Source: Clostridiales bacterium
Lineage (GTDB): Bacteria > Bacillota > Clostridia > Christensenellales > Aristaeellaceae
DNA length: 64,000 nucleotides
Direction: 5' to 3'
NCBI GenBank assembly: GCA_004556545.1
Contig: SFGO01000001.1
Coordinates: 112,581-176,580 of the forward strand
In this document: positions 25,612 to 34,719 of the stretch, piece by piece
Layout: each line of letters starts with the position of its first letter
How positions within the stretch are numbered: the first letter of the stretch is position 1
The notes under the pieces: generated by a model
Database searches by the model: none
The model's input: the letters and a program-made list of their open reading frames with translations, nothing else
What the model was told of the DNA's origin: nothing
Translations under genes and position numbers: made by a program

Positions 25612-27609
25612 ATGAAATGTCCTGAATGCGGCAAATGGAACAGGGCCGGTATGCCCCACTGCGCATCCTGCGGCGCAGAACTGCCGGACGAAGCCTATGG
25701 TACGGGCGGCGTTCTGCCATGGCAGCTGGAAATGAAGGACAAGGAAAAGCCCAAAGCCTACATTCGGGTAGACGATGACGGTCAGTACGAAGAAACGGAC
25801 GATCCGCGGGATGCGCTGGCCGACGAAATGGCCAGCCTGAAAGAACGGAAATTGGCGGGCGAAGAGGAGCAGCGCCGTCTGCGCCGGGAAACCGCCGCAC
25901 GCGGGCTGGCACCTTCCGGCCGTTCCGTGCGCACCACCAGCAACCGTTCTACCTTTTTTTCATCCTATGACGATAATCCGGATACCACGCTCCGGCCGGT
26001 CGATCCGGCGATGGTGGAAGACAGCGGCGAAGTCCGTCCGGATGCACGGCAGGTTTATTCGGCCCGGTACCGGGCGGAATATGACCATCCGGAGACTCAC
26101 GACGAGGAAGACGAGGTGTACGGCTACGGCAACACCCGCCGTCTGGTCAATATTCAGCACCCCAGCGACGACGAGCAGCTGTACGACGGCTACCACGACA
26201 CCAGCGAGTACATTCCCGCCTATGCCCGGCAGGATGAATACGAAAATTCCCTGCGGATGCGCAGCAACCCCTATAACCATCGCCCGCCCGCCCGTTTCAG
26301 CGCCCGGCGCTTTTTACGGACCCTCTGCATCATCGTGTGCATCGCATCCGTCCTGTTTGTCGGTGTGACCGTGCTTCTGCCGATACTGACCAACCGGAAA
26401 GACTCGCAAAAGCTGACGGCCACGGTAACGCCCACCATCCGCGACGATCTGGCGGCCCATACCATCACCATTCCTGGCACGGACGGCCAGCGCATCACCC
26501 TGAAGGAACTGCGCACCTCTGCGATTGTTACCGGCGGGATTGCCACTTTTGATATTCCCGATCATATCTGGTACGACGATTACGAGGACTATTTGCAGGA
26601 AACCATGAGCGTAACGGTCAGCCCTTATGTCGTGTCCGATTCCGGCAAGCAGACAGCGCTGGAGCAGATTCACTATGACATCGACATTCCTCTTTCCCCC
26701 ATTGAACTTCTGACGCCGGACAGCCCTTACAAGGAGGTCAGCACGGCCCTGAGCAATATCGTGTTCGATGTGCGGGAAGGCAGCACCGTGACCATCAACG
26801 GCGAGGATTACAGCGACCTGGTGAACACCGAAGGCGGAAAGGTCAGCTACAACGCCACCGTGCAGCCCATCGGCGAAAATACGTTCCAGATCGTGGTGCG
26901 CAGCCAGTACTGCCGGGAAAACTCCCTGACCGTTACCCTGTACCGGGAAAAGCAGGATATTCCGCTGGATCTTGCCTCCGATATTGCCACATCCGCCAAT
27001 ACGTCCACCATGCTGGTACGCGCCACCACTTTGCCAGGGGCGGTAGTCAAGGTTTTGTCTCCGTATTCCGATCTGGATATTACCACAATGGACACAGACG
27101 GCTCCTTCTCCTTTCAGGCAAAGTTTGATAAGATTGGCGATAATACTATTATCATCACCGCCGATTATCCCGGGAAATCCACCACTCGGGTGGAGCATAC
27201 CGTCAATTATGTGCCCAATATTGACGATTACTCCAGAAAGGCCTGGAGCGCCACAGATCAATACAACGATCTCATCAACAATCTGGATCTGCGCAAGGCC
27301 AATTCCCAGATTTACGTATGCAAAGGAGTTATCACTTCCATCGAAACCACCAAGCCCCAGCGGGCCTACATGAACGTAGGTACGGAGGACAATCCGCTGA
27401 TCCTCTACGTGGAGAATTCCTCCAGAACCACCTGGGAGGAAGGCCAGAGCTACCGCCTTTACGGCGACGTATACGGCATGTACAACAGCAGGCCCTGGCT
27501 GATCGTCCGCTATACCTACGGTCTGAACGAGGTGGCCAAAGCGGCTCCGCGGGAAATTTTTCAAATCGGCTGGAAAAACGCTTGCAATCCATGGGACGCT
27601 ATGCTATAA
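25612..27609 (+). CDS. Zinc-ribbon single-pass membrane protein with extracellular Ig-like and OB-like domains
   Basis: The function of this 665-residue protein is unknown. The N-terminus is a zinc ribbon, CPECGKWNRAGMPHCASCG. Residues about 30-230 are polar and look disordered. One membrane helix lies at about 235-259, then a large outside part. Residues about 350-530 contain repeats with Ig-like beta character (for example SPYKEVSTALSNIVFDVREG and AVVKVLSPYSDLDI). Residues about 565-636 resemble an OB-fold segment (VCKGVITSIE...YRLYGDVYGMY). The layout, cytosolic zinc ribbon plus surface domains, is common in Clostridia. The rpmE promoter overlaps its stop codon. Confidence 0.85.
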   Translation: MKCPECGKWNRAGMPHCASCGAELPDEAYGTGGVLPWQLEMKDKEKPKAYIRVDDDGQYEETDDPRDALADEMASLKERKLAGEEEQRRLRRETAARGLAPSGRSVRTTSNRSTFFSSYDDNPDTTLRPVDPAMVEDSGEVRPDARQVYSARYRAEYDHPETHDEEDEVYGYGNTRRLVNIQHPSDDEQLYDGYHDTSEYIPAYARQDEYENSLRMRSNPYNHRPPARFSARRFLRTLCIIVCIASVLFVGVTVLLPILTNRKDSQKLTATVTPTIRDDLAAHTITIPGTDGQRITLKELRTSAIVTGGIATFDIPDHIWYDDYEDYLQETMSVTVSPYVVSDSGKQTALEQIHYDIDIPLSPIELLTPDSPYKEVSTALSNIVFDVREGSTVTINGEDYSDLVNTEGGKVSYNATVQPIGENTFQIVVRSQYCRENSLTVTLYREKQDIPLDLASDIATSANTSTMLVRATTLPGAVVKVLSPYSDLDITTMDTDGSFSFQAKFDKIGDNTIIITADYPGKSTTRVEHTVNYVPNIDDYSRKAWSATDQYNDLINNLDLRKANSQIYVCKGVITSIETTKPQRAYMNVGTEDNPLILYVENSSRTTWEEGQSYRLYGDVYGMYNSRPWLIVRYTYGLNEVAKAAPREIFQIGWKNACNPWDAML

Positions 27610-27610
27610 T
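27582..27610 (+). promoter_or_regulatory. rpmE promoter overlapping the end of the upstream gene
   Basis: TTGCAA (27582-27587) and TATAAT (27605-27610) are 17 bases apart. The -10 box contains the TAA stop codon of the preceding membrane-protein gene (27607-27609). Confidence 0.8.
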
Positions 27611-27661
27611 CTATCTCGCGCATTTAAGCGCATCACTGCATGCGCAAAAGAGGTGAAAATC

Positions 27662-27862
27662 ATGAAGGAAAAGATCCATCCCAAGTACGGTAAGTCTATC
27701 GTCCGTTGCGTGTGCGGCGAGACGTTCGAAACCGGTTCCACCAAGCCCGAACTGAAGGTTGAAATTTGCTCCAAGTGCCATCCCTTCTTTACCGGCAAGC
27801 AGAAGCTGGTGGACAGCGGCGGACGTGTGGATCGCTTCAAGAAGCGTTTCAACATGGAATAA
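27662..27862 (+). CDS. rpmE: Large-subunit ribosomal protein L31, zinc-binding type
   Basis: This 66-residue L31 of the zinc (C+) form has cysteines in CVCGETF and CSKCHPFFTG, which bind one Zn ion. The ATG at 27662 is preferred (GAGGTG lies 5-6 bases upstream); an in-frame GTG 9 bases earlier is part of the ribosome site. It has its own promoter and terminator and opens the conserved rpmE-yqhQ-prmC-prfA neighbourhood. Confidence 0.97.
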   Translation: MKEKIHPKYGKSIVRCVCGETFETGSTKPELKVEICSKCHPFFTGKQKLVDSGGRVDRFKKRFNME

Positions 27863-27870
27863 GCCATTCA

Positions 27871-27899
27871 AAAGAGCGTCGTCAAACGGCGCTCTTTTT
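27871..27899 (+). terminator. Intrinsic terminator of rpmE
   Basis: AAAGAGCG and CGCTCTTT form the stem, extended by a wobble pair inside, and five T residues follow. It lies 9 bases after the stop. Confidence 0.9.
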
Positions 27900-28038
27900 G
27901 ATATTTTGCGAAACCATGAATTTTTGATGCATTCCATGTCAAAAGCGAAAAAAGGCAGGAATGGTAACCGGCGATGTCGAAATGTTCAAAGCCGGTGAGA
28001 TCGATGTTTTCTTCTTCGGCAGAAAGGAACGAACATAC

Positions 28039-29073
28039 ATGAGCAAAATGAACGAAAGCGTCCCGAAGCGCGTTGATATTGGCGGTCAGGCGGTGATGGA
28101 GGGAGTTATGATGAAGGCTCCCCGGGCCATTGCCGTTTCCGTGCGCCGTCCCGACCATACCATCGTTACCAAGCTGAAGCCCTATACGCCCCTGTCCGAA
28201 AAGCACAAATGGATGGGCTATCCCTTCCTGCGCGGCATTGTGAGCATGTGCATCATGTTTACCATGGGCATGAGCACCCTGCAGGACAGCACCAGCATGC
28301 TGGGCATTCTGGATGAGGAACCCACGAAGTTTGAAAAATGGCTCAGCAAGAAGCTGGGCAAGGGTCTGGACAAGGTGGTCATGGGCGTGGCCGTTTTTCT
28401 GGCGATCCTGCTCTCTCTGGGGCTGTTTTTCCTGCTGCCCGAGCTGTTCGCCCGGCTTCTGAAAAGCTGGATGCCGAATCCGTCTCAGAACTGGCTGATC
28501 AACCTGCTCAGCGGTATTTTCCGGATCCTGATTCTGATGGCCTATATCGCGTTCTGCGCCAAGGTGCCCGATGTGCGCCGCACGTTCGAATACCACGGTG
28601 CGGAGCACAAGACGGTCTACTGCCATGAGCACGACCTGACTCTGACCCCCGAAAACGCCCAGCAGTTTTCAACGCTGCATCCCCGCTGCGGCACCAGCTT
28701 CCTGCTGATTGTTTTCGTTATTTCCATCGTTCTTTTCACGCTGGTCGGTTATCAGGGCAGCAATGTGGCGCTGCGTTTCCTGAGCCGCATTATTCTGCTG
28801 CCCATCGTAGCCGGTATCAGCTACGAGGTGCTGAAGGGACTGGCCCACAGCGAAAGCAAGATTGCGAAAATTCTCCGCTGGCCCGGCATGCAGATGCAGC
28901 GTCTGACCACCCGTCCGCCGACCAACGAAATGCTGGAAGTGGCCATCGTTTCCATGAACGTGGCGCTGTACGGCCTGCCCAAAGGCTGCGAAACCACGCC
29001 GGAAGGCTATACCGTCATCCGGGATTACCGCGTCACCGATCCTGACTATGTGCCGCCGGAAGCGGCTGAATGA
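28039..29073 (+). CDS. yqhQ: YqhQ-like DUF1385 membrane protein
   Basis: This 344-residue protein is of the DUF1385/YqhQ family, whose biochemical role is not established. It shows the conserved N-terminal signature IGGQAVMEGVMMKAP and the central motif FEYHGAEHKTVYCHE with two His, plus HPRCGTSFLL. About four to five membrane helices lie around residues 120-290. The ATG at 28039 is chosen because it begins just before the conserved block; an open frame extends about 26 codons further upstream without support. It stands between rpmE and prmC, as in many Clostridia. Confidence 0.9.
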   Translation: MSKMNESVPKRVDIGGQAVMEGVMMKAPRAIAVSVRRPDHTIVTKLKPYTPLSEKHKWMGYPFLRGIVSMCIMFTMGMSTLQDSTSMLGILDEEPTKFEKWLSKKLGKGLDKVVMGVAVFLAILLSLGLFFLLPELFARLLKSWMPNPSQNWLINLLSGIFRILILMAYIAFCAKVPDVRRTFEYHGAEHKTVYCHEHDLTLTPENAQQFSTLHPRCGTSFLLIVFVISIVLFTLVGYQGSNVALRFLSRIILLPIVAGISYEVLKGLAHSESKIAKILRWPGMQMQRLTTRPPTNEMLEVAIVSMNVALYGLPKGCETTPEGYTVIRDYRVTDPDYVPPEAAE

Positions 29074-29079
29074 ATCTTC

Positions 29080-29934
29080 ATGACCATTGGCGAAGCGTAT
29101 CGGAATGCCAGCCGTGAGCTGGCGGAAAAGGGAATTCCCGACCCCGCGCAGGATGCCTGTCTGATGTTATCGCACATCACGGGTTTTTCCTCCATGGAAA
29201 TCCGTCTGACGAAGGCAGAATCCCCTCTTTCCAGCGAGCAGGAGCAGCGGTTATCGTCGCTCCTGCTTTCGCGCGCCCAGAGGATCCCCTTGCAGTATTT
29301 GCTGGGAGAGCAGTGGTTCTACGGTCGGCCTTTCCGGGTAGACAGCCGGGTGCTGGTTCCCCGTCAGGAAACGGAAACGCTGTGTGAGCTGGGCATTACT
29401 TTCCTGCAAAAAAGAAAAGCGGAGCGTCCGGCCGTGCTGGACTTATGCACCGGCAGTGGTGCGATTGCCATTACTTTGCAATGTGAATGTCCCACTGCCA
29501 GCGTTACCGCGTCGGATCTGAGTGCTGAGGCACTGGCGCTGGCCGAACAAAACGCCGCTCTGCATCATTCCCCCATTTGCTTTGTGCAGGGCGATCTCTG
29601 GGAGCCGCTTTCCAATCGGTGCTTTGACCTGATCCTGTCCAATCCGCCCTACATTCCTACAGAGGAATGCCGGTGCCTTCAGGAGGAAGTCCGTCAGGAG
29701 CCGCGAATGGCGCTGGACGGCGGCAGCGACGGGCTGGACTTCTACCGCAGAATCGCCGCAGGCGGATGGAAACACCTGACGTCCGGCGGAAAGCTGGCCG
29801 TAGAAGTCGGCGACGGACAGGCAGAAGCCGTGGCGGAGCTGCTGCGCAAAGAAGAACGCTATCGGGACATTCTGATCCATCGTGACCTGTACGGCAAGGA
29901 ACGGATCGTCAGCGCCTGTTCCAGCGAGCCGTAG
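29080..29934 (+). CDS. prmC: Release factor glutamine methyltransferase
   Basis: PrmC methylates the Gln of the GGQ motif of release factors RF1 and RF2, which are encoded partly next door (prfA). The 284-residue protein has an N-terminal helical domain, then the SAM-binding VLDLCTGSGAIAITL and the catalytic NPPY in LILSNPPYIPTEEC. It starts 6 bases after yqhQ and is followed by prfA, its substrate gene. Confidence 0.96.
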   Translation: MTIGEAYRNASRELAEKGIPDPAQDACLMLSHITGFSSMEIRLTKAESPLSSEQEQRLSSLLLSRAQRIPLQYLLGEQWFYGRPFRVDSRVLVPRQETETLCELGITFLQKRKAERPAVLDLCTGSGAIAITLQCECPTASVTASDLSAEALALAEQNAALHHSPICFVQGDLWEPLSNRCFDLILSNPPYIPTEECRCLQEEVRQEPRMALDGGSDGLDFYRRIAAGGWKHLTSGGKLAVEVGDGQAEAVAELLRKEERYRDILIHRDLYGKERIVSACSSEP

Positions 29935-29989
29935 CGCCTTTCTTTCTTGAAAAAAGCAATATCCAATCAGGAAAGGAAACGAGCAGGAT

Positions 29990-31057
29990 ATGTTTGAAAA
30001 ATTTGACTGGCTGCTGGATCGCTATCAGGAACTTTCCGAGGCGCTCAGTCAGCCGGATACCATTGCCAATCAGCCGAAATGGCAGGCCCTTTTGAAGGAA
30101 CATGCTTCCCTGGAACCCTCGGTGGAAGCGTATCGGGCGTATCAGCAGCTTCTTCGGGAAGAAGCGGAAGCGGAGGAAATGCTGGAAATTCCCGAAATGA
30201 CGGAGCTGGCCAAAAGCGAGCTGAGCGAACTGCGCGAACGCCGGGAGCAGCAGGAGCAGAAGCTCAAGCTGCTGCTTTTGCCCAAAGACCCGGATGCAGA
30301 CCGCAACGTAGTCGTCGAAATTCGTCAGGGGGCAGGCGGCGATGAGGCGGCCCTGTTCGGCGCACTGCTTCTGCGCATGTATACGCGTTATGCGGAGCGG
30401 CACCGCTTCCGGGTGGAGCCGGTCAGCTACAACATGACGGAACTGGGCGGTGTGAAGGAAGCGGTCTTTACCATCATCGGTCAGGGCGCATTCAGCCGGC
30501 TGAAATACGAAAGCGGCGTTCATCGGGTGCAGCGTGTGCCCAGCACCGAAGCCAGCGGCCGGATTCACACCAGCACCTGCACGGTGGCCGTCCTGCCGGA
30601 GGCGGAGGACGTGGAGGTCAACATCAATCCGAACGACCTGCGCATCGACGTATACCGTTCCACCGGCCACGGCGGTCAGTGCGTCAATACCACGGACAGC
30701 GCCGTGCGCATCACCCATCTGCCCACCGGGCTGGTGGTTACCTGTCAGGACGAAAAAAGCCAGATCAAGAACCGCGACAAAGCCATGCGGGTGCTGAAAA
30801 GCCGCCTGTATGACAAGCTACGGGAGGAAAAGGACAGCGCCTATGCCGCCGCCCGCCGGGGGCAGATCGGCACGGGCGACCGCAGCGAGCGTATCCGCAC
30901 CTACAACTTCCCGCAGGGGCGGGTGACGGATCATCGAATCGGCCTGACCCTTTACCGCATTGACGAAATCATGGACGGCGATCTGGACGAGATCATTGAT
31001 GCACTGCTGCTGGCAGAGCAGGCCGAAAAGCTGAAAGAACTGGGAGAGCAGGAATAA
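29990..31057 (+). CDS. prfA: Peptide chain release factor 1
   Basis: RF1 reads UAA and UAG stop codons. The 355-residue protein has the codon-recognition P-x-T motif in HRVQRVPSTEASGRIHTS and the peptidyl hydrolysis motif GGQ in TGHGGQCVNTTDSAVRITH. The length is normal. AGGAAAGGAAA precedes the ATG. The presence of RF1 means that the UAG inside the small gene at 59206 would normally terminate. Confidence 0.97.
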   Translation: MFEKFDWLLDRYQELSEALSQPDTIANQPKWQALLKEHASLEPSVEAYRAYQQLLREEAEAEEMLEIPEMTELAKSELSELRERREQQEQKLKLLLLPKDPDADRNVVVEIRQGAGGDEAALFGALLLRMYTRYAERHRFRVEPVSYNMTELGGVKEAVFTIIGQGAFSRLKYESGVHRVQRVPSTEASGRIHTSTCTVAVLPEAEDVEVNINPNDLRIDVYRSTGHGGQCVNTTDSAVRITHLPTGLVVTCQDEKSQIKNRDKAMRVLKSRLYDKLREEKDSAYAAARRGQIGTGDRSERIRTYNFPQGRVTDHRIGLTLYRIDEIMDGDLDEIIDALLLAEQAEKLKELGEQE

Positions 31058-31060
31058 ACG

Positions 31061-32119
31061 ATGGAAACGAAAATTTTGCCAGTTTCGGAGGAATCGATTC
31101 AGGAGGCGGCCCGGCTGCTTCAGCAGGGCCAGCTGGTGGGAATCCCTACAGAAACCGTTTACGGCCTTGGAGCCAATGCCTTTGACGAAGCGGCGGTTCG
31201 TTCCATCTTTGCCGCCAAGGGCCGTCCGGCGGATAATCCGCTGATTGTTCATGTGGCCCATCCCGAGGACGCAGAGCCTTTGTGCGAGGTAACGGACACG
31301 GCGCGTCTTTTGATGAAAACCTTCTGCCCCGGCCCGCTGACCATGCTCATGAAACGCAAAAGCTGCATTCCGGACGTGGTCACGGCAGGGCTTCCCAGCG
31401 TTGCCCTCCGAATCCCCTCCCATCCGGCGGCTCACCGGCTGCTGGAGGTCTGCGGCCTTCCCGTTGCCGCGCCCAGCGCCAATACCAGCGGGAAGCCAAG
31501 CCCTACGACGGCAAAGCATGTTCTGGACGATTTGCACGGCAAACTGCCGCTGATTCTGGACGGCGGCGAATGTCAGGTAGGGCTGGAAAGCACTGTCATT
31601 GATCTGACCTCCCCCATTCCCACGGTGCTTCGGCCCGGCGGCGTTACGCCGGAAATGCTTCTGACCGTGCTGAAGGAGGTCAAAGTAGCCGACAGTGTGC
31701 TTCGTCCCCTTCGTGAAGGAGAAAAAGCACTTTCTCCCGGCATGCGCTACCGGCACTATGCACCCTCCGGCCAGCTGACCATGGTGAAGGGAACGCCGGA
31801 GCACGTGGAACAGTGCATCCGCCGTCACGCCGATGAAGCCCAGCGTCAGGGAAAACCGGTGCGTGTTTTTGCCTTTGAGGAGCATCTGAACGCCTATCAG
31901 GGGCTGGACGCCGTTTCCATTGGCAGCCGGAAAACGCCGGAGAAAATGGCGCATTTGCTGTTCAAGCTGCTTCGTCAGGCGGATGACGACCGCATTCCCG
32001 TTCTGTTCAGCGAGGTACTGACCACAGACGGCATCGGTCTGGCTATCATGAACCGTCTGGCCCGCGCCGCCGCCTTCACAGAAATTGACGCGGACAGCGA
32101 GGCGGAAAGAAATCCATGA
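31061..32119 (+). CDS. tsaC: Threonylcarbamoyl-AMP synthase, Sua5/YwlC type
   Basis: The enzyme makes threonylcarbamoyl-AMP for the t6A modification of tRNAs reading ANN codons. The 352-residue form has the YrdC/TsaC domain (about residues 12-205, with GIPTETVYGLGANAFDEAAV, KGRPADNPLIVHV and APSANTSGKPSPT). The C-terminal Sua5 domain starts after SPGMRYRHYAP, the linker motif of Sua5. It lies 3 bases after prfA and overlaps the phosphatase gene by 4 bases. Confidence 0.95.
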   Translation: METKILPVSEESIQEAARLLQQGQLVGIPTETVYGLGANAFDEAAVRSIFAAKGRPADNPLIVHVAHPEDAEPLCEVTDTARLLMKTFCPGPLTMLMKRKSCIPDVVTAGLPSVALRIPSHPAAHRLLEVCGLPVAAPSANTSGKPSPTTAKHVLDDLHGKLPLILDGGECQVGLESTVIDLTSPIPTVLRPGGVTPEMLLTVLKEVKVADSVLRPLREGEKALSPGMRYRHYAPSGQLTMVKGTPEHVEQCIRRHADEAQRQGKPVRVFAFEEHLNAYQGLDAVSIGSRKTPEKMAHLLFKLLRQADDDRIPVLFSEVLTTDGIGLAIMNRLARAAAFTEIDADSEAERNP

Positions 32120-32556
32120 AAACGGTTCTGTTCGTTTGTACCGGCAACACCTGCCGCAGCCCCATGGCCGCCTGTCTGTTCAACGCTTTCTGCGAGCGTC
32201 AGGGCGATCATCGTTTTCGTGCTATTTCAGCCGGGGTGCAGGCTTTCCCCGGCGCTCCCGCATCCGAGGGCGCGCTGCGCGCCATGAAGCGGCGCGGATT
32301 GAGCCTGTGGTGGCATCGGGCCCAGCCTGTCAGCAGTCAGCTTTTGGAAAGCGTTGCCCTGATCGTCTGCATGAGTCCGGCCCATGCCGAAGCTCTTCGG
32401 CGGCGCTTTCCCCCATTTTCGGAAAGGATCCGTACTTTTTCCCAGCCAATTCCCGACCCCTTCGGCGGCGATGACCCTGCCTATGAGCAAACGGCCTGCA
32501 CGCTGGAAACGGAAATTGCGGCGCTGTATCATCTTCTTTCTGTCGGAACTTTTTGA
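32116..32556 (+). CDS. ywlE: Low-molecular-weight phosphatase, YwlE-type protein arginine phosphatase
   Basis: This 146-residue enzyme of the LMW phosphatase fold has the active-site loop VCTGNTCRSPMAA at residues 6-18 and the general acid region IPDPFGGDDPAYEQ. Thr rather than Ile after Asn in the loop (CTGNT) is the feature that marks arginine phosphatases such as Bacillus YwlE, which oppose the McsB kinase. The gene order prfA-ywlC-ywlE matches Bacillus. An mcsB partner is not in this window. Confidence 0.9.
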   Translation: MKTVLFVCTGNTCRSPMAACLFNAFCERQGDHRFRAISAGVQAFPGAPASEGALRAMKRRGLSLWWHRAQPVSSQLLESVALIVCMSPAHAEALRRRFPPFSERIRTFSQPIPDPFGGDDPAYEQTACTLETEIAALYHLLSVGTF

Positions 32557-32620
32557 ACAAAATGTTTCTTTGTTTTTACGAAAACCATACATAATCTGGA
32601 TTTCTTAACAGAATTCTTCC

Positions 32621-32649
32621 TTGCGGCTTGCGGGCGGCTATTGTATAAT
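32621..32649 (+). promoter_or_regulatory. Promoter of the phosphodiester glycosidase gene
   Basis: TTGCGG (32621-32626) and TATAAT (32644-32649) are 17 bases apart, 69 bases before the ATG. Confidence 0.65.
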
Positions 32650-32717
32650 GAAACTGCGCTATTTTGCGCGGTTGGAGGCAATACAAAAGTACCCCCTCCG
32701 GAAAGGAAGATTTTTGA

Positions 32718-33752
32718 ATGTCCAAAACAAAATTGACCTTACTGACGGCCTTACTGCTTTTGATGGTCGTTTCCCTGACGGTTCTGGTTCCCTCCGGCGC
32801 TGTAACGGACGAAGCACTTTCCCGCTATGAGGACGCGCTGTGGGAAGAGGACGAAGAAACCGACGAATCAGCCCGGAACATCCTGAAGCCCCGCGCCGTG
32901 CTGGCCAACGCTGCCCTGAGCGATATTCTGCCCGCCGTCAATATCAATGCGCTGGATACCGGCCTTTTTACACCCGGCAGCGCGCCGCTGGAAGAAAACT
33001 TTACGGAAAACAGCTACCGCGACGATTCCATCATTGTGGAAATGGAAAAGAAGCGCCTGTATGACAGCGATGTGTTCATTGCCTATGTGCGCATTGCCAC
33101 GCCTTCCCAGATTCGGACGGCTGTAGCGGGCAGCAAACTGAAATCCTCCAACACCAACCTGATTACCCGCATTACGGCGAATTACAACGGCATTGTGGCA
33201 GTCAACGGGGACTTCTACTCCAACTCCGAAAAAAAAGGCGGCTACATGGTACGGCAGAAGGAAGTCTTCCGGGAGAAGGTTTCCAACAACTATGATCTGT
33301 TGGTGATCGATGAACTGGGCGACTTTCACATTCTGATGCGCGGCAAGGAAAACCAGCAGGACGGCATTGCCACGCTGCAAAATGATCATGAAATCGTCAA
33401 CTGCTTCTTTTTCGGCCCTGCTCTGGTCGTGGACGGCGAAGTGCAGGGGGCGGATACCTATGATGATTATGCTTTCGATCCCACTCAGCCCAATCCCCGG
33501 GCAGCCATCGGCCAAATCGGCCCGCTGACCTACGCAGTGGTAGTTGTCAATGGCCGCACCTCCGAAACGGTTGGCGTGACCATGGAACAACTGGCGACTA
33601 TCATGGGCGATATCGGCTGCCAGCAGGCTTATAATCTGGACGGCGGCAACAGCGCCACGCTGGTGTTCCATAACGAAATTTATTCTGCCAAGGAGAACAA
33701 GGAGCGCAGCGTTTCCGACATTATTTACTTTGCAAGCGCCATCGGCGAGTAA
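32718..33752 (+). CDS. Exported phosphodiester glycosidase family protein
   Basis: This 344-residue protein has a cleavable signal peptide or N-terminal anchor (MSKTKLTLLTALLLLMVVSL...). Its catalytic domain is of the phosphodiester glycosidase (NAGPA/DUF2233) family, seen in AVNGDFYSNSEKKGGYMVR, FGPALVVDGEVQG, RAAIGQIG and the end motif AYNLDGGNSATLVF. Family members cleave sugar-phosphodiester linkages, often in surface polymers. The substrate here is unknown. It shares a transcript with the Lgt-like protein after it and possibly pyk. Confidence 0.88.
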   Translation: MSKTKLTLLTALLLLMVVSLTVLVPSGAVTDEALSRYEDALWEEDEETDESARNILKPRAVLANAALSDILPAVNINALDTGLFTPGSAPLEENFTENSYRDDSIIVEMEKKRLYDSDVFIAYVRIATPSQIRTAVAGSKLKSSNTNLITRITANYNGIVAVNGDFYSNSEKKGGYMVRQKEVFREKVSNNYDLLVIDELGDFHILMRGKENQQDGIATLQNDHEIVNCFFFGPALVVDGEVQGADTYDDYAFDPTQPNPRAAIGQIGPLTYAVVVVNGRTSETVGVTMEQLATIMGDIGCQQAYNLDGGNSATLVFHNEIYSAKENKERSVSDIIYFASAIGE

Positions 33753-33761
33753 GGAACCAAA

Positions 33762-34706
33762 ATGATGATCTTCCCCTATGGTCTTTTTGCAGCTGCGGGC
33801 GTGGGCTGCATGCTGATCGCCCTGCTTCTGAGTGCTCCGAAACATACCCTGCCCAAGGGCACGATAACGATTTTCGGTCTGCTTTCTATTCCACTTTCCC
33901 TGTTTTTTGCCCGGCTTCTGTACTGCATTTTTCAGTGGAACCTTTTCTCTACCTATGAAAACCCGTGGCTCATGCTGTGTATCTGGGACGGCGGTTACTC
34001 CATATGGGGCATCGTTCCCGGACTGCTGCTGGCGGCATGGCTGACCGCGAAAATCCAGCACTGCTCCTTTGCCTCCTTCTGGGACTGTGTCAGTCTTTCT
34101 TCAGCACTGCTGTTTGCCATGCTGTATTCCGGTGAAGGCCGGACGGAGCTGGGCGTTGGCAAGGTGATCGACGAAGGCTTCCTGACCGCTGCCTTTCCCT
34201 TCCTGTTTTTGGAGCAGAAACTGGGCGTGAATCTGGAATACCGCCTGATCGTCTACCGTCTGCAGTGCCTTGCATGCTTCGTTCTGTATCTGGTGCTGCT
34301 GCTTTCCCGCAAGAAAACGAAAACAGAGGGCATTCTGGCGCTTCGCTACTGGGCTGTCTTTGCCTCCATGCAGATTTTCTGGGAAAGCCTGCGGGATGAT
34401 GGCCATATGCTTTTCATCTTCCTGCGCATCGGGCAGGTAGCTGCCGGGGTCGTACTTCTTTGCGTCCTGCTGGCACTTTCCCGGCGCTTCCGTCAAATGG
34501 GACGGCGCATGCCGTGGTTTGTCTGGCTGATTTTCATTCTCTGTCTGGGGATGATCGCGGCGCTGGAATTTTCGTTGGATGGTCGTCTCAGCATCGGAAC
34601 GCCTTCCATGGCGCGGGATTACGGGCTGATGGCCGTCGTATGCATCATTCTCGCAGCGCTCCCCTGCGCCCTGACGGGCAAGTTGGAAGCATGCCATTCA
34701 AAATAA
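33762..34706 (+). CDS. Lgt-like polytopic membrane protein (divergent)
   Basis: This 314-residue protein has seven or more membrane helices. It resembles prolipoprotein diacylglyceryl transferase in plan: FPYGLFAAAG at the start, ARLLYCIFQW, a WDGGYSIWGIVPGLL loop where Lgt has a Gly-Gly/His-Gly segment, and a late Glu-x-x-Arg in FWESLRDDG. The essential His of the Lgt HGG motif is absent, and the Arg-Gly-Asn region is only loosely present (GEGRTELGVGK). So it may be a paralogue with another activity. The genuine lgt could be elsewhere. Confidence 0.5.
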   Translation: MMIFPYGLFAAAGVGCMLIALLLSAPKHTLPKGTITIFGLLSIPLSLFFARLLYCIFQWNLFSTYENPWLMLCIWDGGYSIWGIVPGLLLAAWLTAKIQHCSFASFWDCVSLSSALLFAMLYSGEGRTELGVGKVIDEGFLTAAFPFLFLEQKLGVNLEYRLIVYRLQCLACFVLYLVLLLSRKKTKTEGILALRYWAVFASMQIFWESLRDDGHMLFIFLRIGQVAAGVVLLCVLLALSRRFRQMGRRMPWFVWLIFILCLGMIAALEFSLDGRLSIGTPSMARDYGLMAVVCIILAALPCALTGKLEACHSK

Positions 34707-34719
34707 GGAGGAATGGACT

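Noticed and set aside
27653..27661. Upstream GTG start for rpmE
   Set aside because: The GTG is part of the ribosome-binding sequence GAGGTG; the ATG 9 bases later begins the standard L31 N-terminus.
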